From positions 1 to 64,000 of the forward strand of contig NZ_FQZF01000017.1 in the NCBI RefSeq assembly GCF_900141905.1: 64,000 nt of DNA, in the 5' to 3' direction. A program made the position numbers and the translations under genes. The notes below the pieces were generated by a model that was not told the origin of the DNA, did not search any database, and worked only from the letters and a program-made list of their open reading frames with translations. This document shows, one piece after another, positions 59,101 through 64,000 of the stretch. Origin of the DNA: Muricoccus roseus. GTDB taxonomy: Bacteria > Pseudomonadota > Alphaproteobacteria > Acetobacterales > Acetobacteraceae. Every line of letters begins with the position of its first letter. The first letter of the stretch is position 1.

Positions 59101-59973
59101 CTAGCGGCTCCGGCGGGGCGGGAGGGCCAGGAGGTCGGAATGCCCGACCACCGCCCGCAGCCGCCCGCGCCGTGCCTGCGCGGCGCGGGTGGCGGACCAG
59201 GAGGAGATCGTGCCCCCCGCGCGCGGCGCCTGGCGCATCGCCGCCTCCGTATGGCCCCGCGCGAGGTCGGACAACATGCGCGTCTCCGCCGCGCCGATCC
59301 GCCATGGCGAGGGAGCCGTCGTCACGCGGAAACCATGCGTACGGAAGGCGGAAGCCATCGCGCGCGTGGCGCCGCCGCCGAGGGCAGGCCCGCCGAAGCC
59401 CTTGTCCCGGATCTGGTCGCGCCGGAAGCCGCGCGCCACCAACCCGTCCGCGGGATGCGGCGGCAGGAAGCGCGCGTCGCCCTCCACATTCAGGGCGGAG
59501 TAGAAGGGCAGGCGCAGCTCCGCCGCCATGCGCGCCACCCAGCCGCGCGAGACGAGATCGCACAGCGCCGTGCACACCACGCCATCGGCGCGGGAGAGCG
59601 GAAGGCCGTCGGGCGCATCGGCGAGGTCCAGCACCAGCCCTTCCACGCGCCAGGCGCCGGACGGGGTGTGCACCAGCAGCGTCCGCTTGTTGGGCGCGGA
59701 AACCTCGAAGCCCACGGCGGTCGCGCGCATCGCGATGGTGTCGAAAGCGAATTCGATCAGCGTGACGTCCGCATCCACCAGCGTCCAGGCCTGGGGCCGG
59801 TTCAGGATGGGCGCGAGCCAGCGGAACAGGCTGCCGGTGCCGGCGCCGAGATCCAGGAGGCGCGGGCGCGCCGGGAGCGCGGCGGCGAGCGCCTGGGCCA
59901 GGACGAAGTTGCGCGCGCGAGCATCCGGCGGTTCGCGCAGTTCCAGCCAGTCGGCATCGAAGGTCTCGGTCAT
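59101..59973 (-). CDS. Class I SAM-dependent methyltransferase
   Basis: A 290-residue protein. Motif I is LLDLGAGTGSLFRWLA (near residue 40), followed by WTLVDADVTLIEFA, and VCTALCDLVSRGWV as the motif IV-like region. The C-terminal part is lineage-specific. The target is unknown; the operon suggests a small glycosylated metabolite. Its ATG shares ATGA (59970-59973) with the end of the GT4 gene. Confidence 0.82.
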   Translation of the reverse strand: MTETFDADWLELREPPDARARNFVLAQALAAALPARPRLLDLGAGTGSLFRWLAPILNRPQAWTLVDADVTLIEFAFDTIAMRATAVGFEVSAPNKRTLLVHTPSGAWRVEGLVLDLADAPDGLPLSRADGVVCTALCDLVSRGWVARMAAELRLPFYSALNVEGDARFLPPHPADGLVARGFRRDQIRDKGFGGPALGGGATRAMASAFRTHGFRVTTAPSPWRIGAAETRMLSDLARGHTEAAMRQAPRAGGTISSWSATRAAQARRGRLRAVVGHSDLLALPPRRSR

Positions 59974-61004
59974 GCGAAGGCCGCCTCGATCTCGCGCGCG
60001 AAGGCGGCGGCGCGGTCCGTCCAGCGGGGCAGGGCCTGCCCGGCGCGCCAGGCGGCATCCGCCATGGCCTGCCGCAGCCCAGGATCATAGATCGGCCGGC
60101 GCATGGCGCGGGAGAGGCTGTTGGCGTCACCCGGCGCGCAGATCACGGCCGCGTCGCGCGGCGCGAGATCGGCCAGAGCGCCGCCCGAGGTGACCGCGAG
60201 CGGCAATCCGCGAGCGAGGGCCTCCGCGACGGCCATGCCATACCCCTCCCAGTGGGAGGCGGAGGCAAAGAGGTCGGCGCGCGCGTAGAGCGCCTCCAGC
60301 GCCTCGCCCTCCACCTCGCCGGCGAAGGTCACGCGCTGTGCGATGCCCAGCTCCTCGGCGAGCGCCTTAAGGCCGGCTGCGTGCACGGGGTCGCGCGGCG
60401 CGCCGACGATGGTGAGGGTCCATTCGATATCGGTCAGCCGCGCCAGAGCCCGGAGCAGCACGTCGTATCCCTTGCGCGGCACGAGGGTGCCGACGGCCAG
60501 GATAGAGCAGCCCGGCCCGCCCGAACCGGCAGCGCGCGCCGCCTCCTCCGTGCCCGGCTCCACCGTTCCGATGCGCGAGGGGGCGACCGCGAACTCGGCT
60601 GACAACCGCTCCGCCGTGAGGCGGGAGGTGGTGATGAGGCGCGCCATGGCCGGGAAAAGCGCCCGCTCCCGCTGGAGCAGCGCCTCGCGATCCGCTGCGG
60701 GGAAGCCTGTCTCCAGCGCGGTGGGGTGATGAATTAGGCCAACCGCACGGGCGGTGGCGGGCAACCCGGCGAAGGCGGGCAAGCCCAGTCCGTCCACCAC
60801 AAGAACCTCGCCTTCGGCCAGGCGCCCCACCACCGAACGCGCGGCGGCCTCGGCGGCCTCGTCCGGCAGGGGATGGCGGCCGGCCATCTCCTCCACGCGC
60901 ACCACATGCCCCAGTTCGCGCAGACCGTGCAGGATACGGCGGTCGTAATTGTAGCCGCCGCTGATCGCATCCAGCGGCGCGGGCAGGGCGAAGGCGATCC
61001 TCAC
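59970..61004 (-). CDS. Glycosyltransferase family 4 protein
   Basis: A 344-residue GT-B glycosyltransferase of family 4. An N-terminal acceptor domain (FALPAPLDAISGGYNYDRRI with the Gly-rich loop) leads to the C-terminal donor domain with VGTLVPRKGYDVLLRAL, SASHWEGYGMAVAEALARG (the E-x7-E element) and LPLAVTSGG. The product retains configuration. The acceptor may be the pterin-like product of the neighbouring genes. It overlaps the PTPS-like gene and the methyltransferase gene by 4 bases each. Confidence 0.88.
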   Translation of the reverse strand: MRIAFALPAPLDAISGGYNYDRRILHGLRELGHVVRVEEMAGRHPLPDEAAEAAARSVVGRLAEGEVLVVDGLGLPAFAGLPATARAVGLIHHPTALETGFPAADREALLQRERALFPAMARLITTSRLTAERLSAEFAVAPSRIGTVEPGTEEAARAAGSGGPGCSILAVGTLVPRKGYDVLLRALARLTDIEWTLTIVGAPRDPVHAAGLKALAEELGIAQRVTFAGEVEGEALEALYARADLFASASHWEGYGMAVAEALARGLPLAVTSGGALADLAPRDAAVICAPGDANSLSRAMRRPIYDPGLRQAMADAAWRAGQALPRWTDRAAAFAREIEAAFA

Positions 61005-61420
61005 GCGGCGGCGGTCCGCTTCGGCACCTCGGCCTCATAGGCGGCCCAGGCGAGCGGGCTTTCCCGCAGCAGCACCTTCACGCTCACCACATCCTTCCCT
61101 CCGGCCCCCAGCTTGCCCTCGGCCAGTGCGCCGCAGAGCAGGCCATGGACATGGAAGCAGAGGAACTCCGTCGTGGTATTTTGGCCGGTGAAGGCGGGCA
61201 GCGTGTCCAGGTTGCTGTAGTCGAAGCTGTCCAGGATGCGGCGCAGCTCCACCCGGGCGGCGGCGATGTCCACCAGCAGGTTGGCGTCGTCCAGCCGCGG
61301 CGCGCGGAACTCGGCCTCCACCACGAAGGTGGCGCCATGCACGCGCTGGGCGGGGCCGAAGGCCTCGCCGCGGAAGGAATGCGCGATCATGACGTGATCG
61401 GCGACGGTCAGGCTGTACAT
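61001..61420 (-). CDS. 6-pyruvoyl-tetrahydropterin synthase/QueD-family homologue
   Basis: A 139-residue member of the PTPS/QueD tunnelling fold. Seen: VMIAHSF with a zinc-type His14, VHGATFVVEAEF with His28, LLVDIAAARVELRRILDSFDYSNLD and the region TTTEFLCFHVHGLL. The canonical HGHNY motif is HGATF here, losing the third zinc His, and the QueD Cys before it is absent. It may bind a pterin-like substrate but do altered chemistry. ATG 61420 is chosen by homology; it lies 7 bases after the dehydrogenase stop. Other queuosine genes are not nearby. Confidence 0.8.
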   Translation of the reverse strand: MYSLTVADHVMIAHSFRGEAFGPAQRVHGATFVVEAEFRAPRLDDANLLVDIAAARVELRRILDSFDYSNLDTLPAFTGQNTTTEFLCFHVHGLLCGALAEGKLGAGGKDVVSVKVLLRESPLAWAAYEAEVPKRTAAA

Positions 61421-61427
61421 GGCGGTC

Positions 61428-62429
61428 TCATTCTTCGCTGTCATAGGTGACGACGGGGCAGAGCGGCGCGGAGCGGCCCTCGGCCGGCGGGCCGAGAAGG
61501 TCGGGCATGGCGCGCGGCAGGTCGCGGAAGGGCACCATCGGCCCACAGAGCGCATCGAGCGCCGGGTCGGCGAGCAGGGAAAGGGCGAGCGCCATCCGCT
61601 CCCCATGCGTCCGCCGCCCGCGCATCGGCCCGGCGATCTGACCGACCTGGGTGGAGCGCAAGGTCACGCGGTTGGCGTGAAAGGCCTCTCCGAGCGGCAG
61701 GGAACATTCGGCCGCGCCGAACCAGGAGGCCTCGAGGATGCGCGCCTCGAAGCCGGCGCAGCGCAGCGCGGTGCGGAGCCCTTCCGGATTGCCGGAGGCG
61801 TGGATGATCAGGTCGCGGTTCGCCGGCGCCTCCTCCGGCGGGACCAGCCGCAGCCCGAGCCGCTGCGCCACCGCGGCGCGCTGCGGATCGGGGTCGGCCA
61901 GCACCATCTCCACGGCGGGGAAGCGGGAGAGGAGCCAGGCGCAGAGAAGCCCGACGACGCCCGCGCCGATCACCAGCCCGCGCTCGCCGGCCAGGGGCTG
62001 CGCGTCCCAGATCACGTTCAGCGCGGTTTCCATATTCGCGGCCAGCACGGCACGCCATTCCGGCACCCGGTCCGGCACGGGGGTGCAGAGCGAGAGCGGC
62101 GCGACGAAAAGGTCCTGATGCGGGTGCAGGCAAAAGACGCGGCGGCCGATCCATTCCTCCGGCCCGTCCTCCACGATGCCGACCGCCGCGTAACCGTATT
62201 TGACGGGAAACGGGAAGTCGCCGGCTTGCAGCGGCGCGCGCATGCGCGCCCATTCCCCCTCCGGCACGCCGCCATGGAAGACCAGCCGTTCGGTCCCCCG
62301 GCTGACGCCGCTGGCCAGGCTGCGCACCAGCACCTCGCCCGACCCCGGCGCGCGCAGCGTCTCGCCATGGATGGCGCCCTGGCCCGGCCCGGTCGTCCAG
62401 AAGGCGGTGGCGGTGAGGGAAGGGGTCAT
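61428..62429 (-). CDS. Zinc-type alcohol dehydrogenase (MDR superfamily)
   Basis: A 333-residue medium-chain dehydrogenase/reductase homologue. Catalytic-domain pieces GSGEVLVRSLASGVSRGTE and FPVKYGYAAVGIVEDG precede the Rossmann motif VIGAGVVGLLCAWLL and ADPDPQRAAVA. The classical catalytic Cys and the structural four-Cys zinc lobe are missing, so it belongs to the non-zinc-lobe group often found in biosynthetic clusters. ATG 62429 overlaps the reductase stop in ATGA (62426-62429). Confidence 0.82.
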   Translation of the reverse strand: MTPSLTATAFWTTGPGQGAIHGETLRAPGSGEVLVRSLASGVSRGTERLVFHGGVPEGEWARMRAPLQAGDFPFPVKYGYAAVGIVEDGPEEWIGRRVFCLHPHQDLFVAPLSLCTPVPDRVPEWRAVLAANMETALNVIWDAQPLAGERGLVIGAGVVGLLCAWLLSRFPAVEMVLADPDPQRAAVAQRLGLRLVPPEEAPANRDLIIHASGNPEGLRTALRCAGFEARILEASWFGAAECSLPLGEAFHANRVTLRSTQVGQIAGPMRGRRTHGERMALALSLLADPALDALCGPMVPFRDLPRAMPDLLGPPAEGRSAPLCPVVTYDSEE

Positions 62430-63235
62430 GCGCCCTCGCAGACGCGCGGCCGCGTGCGGCGCAGCGGGATGTCGAGCAGGATGTCGCCGCCCTCGAGCGG
62501 ATAGGATGTCCATTCGAAGCGAAGCCCATCCGCGATGCGCGTGGCTTCCGGCAGGGTGAAGGCGGCGCGGCCCGAGCCGAGGATCACGGGCGCGATGGTG
62601 ACATGCAGCCGGTCCAGCAGCCCGGCCGCCAGGAAGGCGGACACCGTCACCCCACCCCCTTCGACGAAGAGGCGGGACAGGCCCCGCCCATGCAGCGCGC
62701 GCAGCAAGGCGGTGAGATCGGCGCCCGAGCCCTCCCGTGGCAGGGGCAGCAGCTCGGCCGCGCCGTGATGCGTGCCGTCGGCATGCTCCTCCAGGCAGGC
62801 GAGCAAGGTGGGCGGCCCGCCATCGGAGAAGACGCGGTGGGAGACGGGAAGCCGGCGCCGCGGGTCGAGCACCACGCGCACGGGGCTCGCGCCCTCCACC
62901 TCCCGCGTGGTCAGGCGCGGATCGTCCTGTTCCACCGTGCCGGCGCCGACCAGGACGGCATCGCAGAGCGCGCGCAGGCGATGGGTGTGCAGGATATCGC
63001 CCCGCCCGCCGATCCACTGGCTCGAACCCCCGGAGGTCGCGATGCGCCCGTCGAGCGTCTGTGCCAGGCGGCCGATCACCATGCAGCCATCCTCGCCCGC
63101 ACCGCCCGCGAGCACCGGGCCGAACAGCGCGCCGAGCGGATGGCCGGGCAGCGAGCCGCCATGCCCGGCGCGCCGCGCCAGCAGCGCGGCCCAGGCCTTC
63201 GTCGCGTCTTCCGCGGTGTCGGTGGCGCATTCCAT
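62426..63235 (-). CDS. RibD C-terminal/dihydrofolate reductase-family protein
   Basis: A 269-residue NADPH-dependent reductase of the RibD_C/DHFR fold. Landmarks: MVIGRLAQTLDGRIAT, DAVLVGAGTVEQDDPRLT, PVRVVLDPRRRLPVS, LSRLFVEGGGVTVSAFLAAGLLDRL in two adjoining blocks and PVILGSGR. Such proteins reduce the ribose of pyrimidine intermediates or reduce pterins. About 55 extra N-terminal residues precede the fold. There is no deaminase domain, so it is not a complete RibD. ATG 63235 is chosen because the DNA upstream is an 18-base tandem repeat. First gene of the six-gene operon. Confidence 0.82.
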   Translation of the reverse strand: MECATDTAEDATKAWAALLARRAGHGGSLPGHPLGALFGPVLAGGAGEDGCMVIGRLAQTLDGRIATSGGSSQWIGGRGDILHTHRLRALCDAVLVGAGTVEQDDPRLTTREVEGASPVRVVLDPRRRLPVSHRVFSDGGPPTLLACLEEHADGTHHGAAELLPLPREGSGADLTALLRALHGRGLSRLFVEGGGVTVSAFLAAGLLDRLHVTIAPVILGSGRAAFTLPEATRIADGLRFEWTSYPLEGGDILLDIPLRRTRPRVCEGA

Positions 63236-63265
63236 CCGGCACGAGCTATGCCCCAGCGGCGCGAT

Positions 63266-63355
63266 GCGCGCCAGAAGGCCGGGGCGCGCCAGAAGGCCGG
63301 GGCGCGCCAGAAGGCCGGGGCGCGCCGGCAGGCCGATGCGCGCCAGCAGGATTGG
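63266..63355. repeat. 18-base tandem repeat
   Basis: Three perfect copies of GCGCGCCAGAAGGCCGGG (63266-63319) are followed by two degenerate ones to about 63355. The array lies in the 142-base gap between the FlgN-like stop and the reductase start, where the promoter of the six-gene operon should be. The unit is 18 bases, so an open frame passes through it, but no ribosome binding site supports translation. Confidence 0.85.
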
Positions 63356-63377
63356 GGGGCGACGGCACCGCGCCGTG

Positions 63378-63794
63378 TCAGGCCCGCGCGGCGAGCGCCA
63401 GGGCCGGCGTCTGGCGCGGCATGGCGCGCTGGCCCATCCCGCCATAGGTGGCCGGGCGGCTCGCCGGCAGCGCGGCCCCGGCGATGGTCTCGATCACGCG
63501 GGATTGCAGGCTGATGGCACGCTCGAGCAGGCGCCGGTTCTCGTCGGACAGGTCGCTCAGCCGCAGGGCCAGCTTCTCCGCCGCGCTGCGAAGCTCACCC
63601 TGGGCGCTGCTTCCGGTGCGGGTGGCGGCGCCATAGGCGGCGGCGAAGGCATCGGAGGCCTGCACCTTGACGGTGGCGAGGGTCGCGGCGCGGGAGAGGT
63701 CGAGCCGCGCGAGCGCCTCGTTCTCCTCCCGCAGCGCCTCCGCAAGCCGCTGCCCGGCATTGAGGAGGGCATGGATCATCGGAACCTGGCTCAT
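63378..63794 (-). CDS. FlgN-like flagellar export chaperone
   Basis: A 138-residue mostly helical protein. The N-terminal MIHALLNAGQRLAEALREENEALARLDL and central RLSDLSDENRRLLERAISLQSRVIETI resemble FlgN, which keeps hook-filament junction proteins unfolded before export. ATG 63794 shares ATGA (63791-63794) with the stop of the upstream rod-binding protein gene, which supports both the start and the flagellar context. Similarity in this family is low, so the name is by pattern and context. Confidence 0.7.
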   Translation of the reverse strand: MSQVPMIHALLNAGQRLAEALREENEALARLDLSRAATLATVKVQASDAFAAAYGAATRTGSSAQGELRSAAEKLALRLSDLSDENRRLLERAISLQSRVIETIAGAALPASRPATYGGMGQRAMPRQTPALALAARA

Positions 63795-64000
63795 GGCGTC
63801 GTTCCTTCCGGATTGGCCTGTCCCTGCGCGGCGGATTGCATGCGCAGCATTTCGCGGAACACCGCATCGGCGATGCCCACACCGCCCCGGTCGGACCAGG
63901 AGCGGGCATAGTTCTCCACCAGCATCGGCCGCCACTGCGCCTCGGCCGCGCCTCCGGAGAGGAGCCCTTTTGGCGCCTCTCCGAAGACGGGCTTCAGCAG
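63791..64000 (-). CDS. Flagellar rod-binding protein (FlgJ N-domain type), C-terminal part
   Basis: The frame enters from the right edge and ends at TGA 63793-63791, giving the last 69 residues. GGAAEAQWRPMLVENYAR followed by GGVGIADAVFREMLRMQ is the end of the rod-binding domain found alone in alphaproteobacteria and at the N-terminus of FlgJ in enterics. It overlaps the FlgN-like start by 4 bases. The N-terminal part lies outside the window. Confidence 0.78.
   Translation of the reverse strand: MLKPVFGEAPKGLLSGGAAEAQWRPMLVENYARSWSDRGGVGIADAVFREMLRMQSAAQGQANPEGTTP

Noticed and set aside
63266-63355. CRISPR-like array
   Set aside because: The copies are directly adjacent 18-base units without unique spacers, so it is a plain tandem repeat.
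1-64000. tRNA, rRNA, riboswitch or prophage features
   Set aside because: None was recognised when reading the gaps; most gaps are short and accounted for by hairpins, repeats or promoters.

Overview
The window is a very GC-rich (roughly 70% by eye), densely coded bacterial chromosome segment. Gene content points to an alphaproteobacterium, most likely Acetobacteraceae of the Roseomonas type: four orphan Bug/TctC-type receptors, DUF3775, UPF0262, a PcaD-PcaC fusion, a histone H1-like Lys/Ala-rich protein and a PrpC/PrpD pair. This assignment is inference from families, not a database result. No rRNA, tRNA, CRISPR array or phage was seen.

Layout. 1-341: tail of an IS5-family element. 0.4-8.9 kb: polyprenyl diphosphate synthase, SDR, small proteins, a lone CoxL-type molybdenum hydroxylase subunit, an amidohydrolase and a HerA-like ATPase. 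8.9-18.2 kb: TonB-dependent siderophore receptor, two Bug receptors, TauD-like oxygenase, D-lactate-type dehydrogenase, membrane protein, EEP-family protein and an NMT1-type receptor. 18.2-22.4 kb: minus-strand group of ATP-grasp/alpha-E fusion, transglutaminase and alpha/beta hydrolase. 23.7-29.1 kb: minus-strand DNA-repair operon of Lhr-type helicase, PdeM, photolyase and metallophosphoesterase, with rmuC divergent from it. 30.9-39.0 kb: minus-strand catabolic block with Bug receptor, FMN alpha-hydroxyacid oxidase, pcaB-pcaG-pcaH-pcaCD (protocatechuate branch of the beta-ketoadipate pathway) and an ABC permease/ATPase pair. 39.2-44.8 kb: rhodanese, Bug receptor, methyltransferase, HAD phosphatase and an amino-acid ABC importer lacking its ATPase. 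45.1-47.2 kb: mtnA, UPF0262 and DUF983. 47.3-52.7 kb: Asp/Glu/hydantoin racemase-like gene, three small exported proteins, and an operon of hydantoinase-like amidohydrolase, two tiny membrane proteins, PLD-like protein and N-carbamoyl-D-amino-acid amidohydrolase. 52.8-56.6 kb: LysR regulator divergent from prpD and prpC (methylcitrate pathway). 57.1-57.9 kb: H1-like protein. 58.0-63.2 kb: a tightly overlapped six-gene operon (RibD-type reductase, MDR dehydrogenase, 6-pyruvoyl-tetrahydropterin-synthase homologue, GT4 glycosyltransferase, SAM methyltransferase, OtnK-like kinase homologue) that looks like an undescribed pathway. The right edge enters flagellar genes (FlgN-like, rod-binding protein).

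Two things stand out. First, a dispersed multi-hairpin element of about 240 bp is present four times (5499-5749, 16885-17132, 30627-30865, 44839-45070), always between two convergent genes, with compensatory base changes in one stem. Second, the reductase/PTPS-like/GT4/methyltransferase operon suggests a glycosylated, methylated pterin- or pyrimidine-derived metabolite. Many operons use 4-base start/stop overlaps (ATGA, GTGA, TTGA); these set several start codons and reveal a 59-residue gene at 51179-51358.
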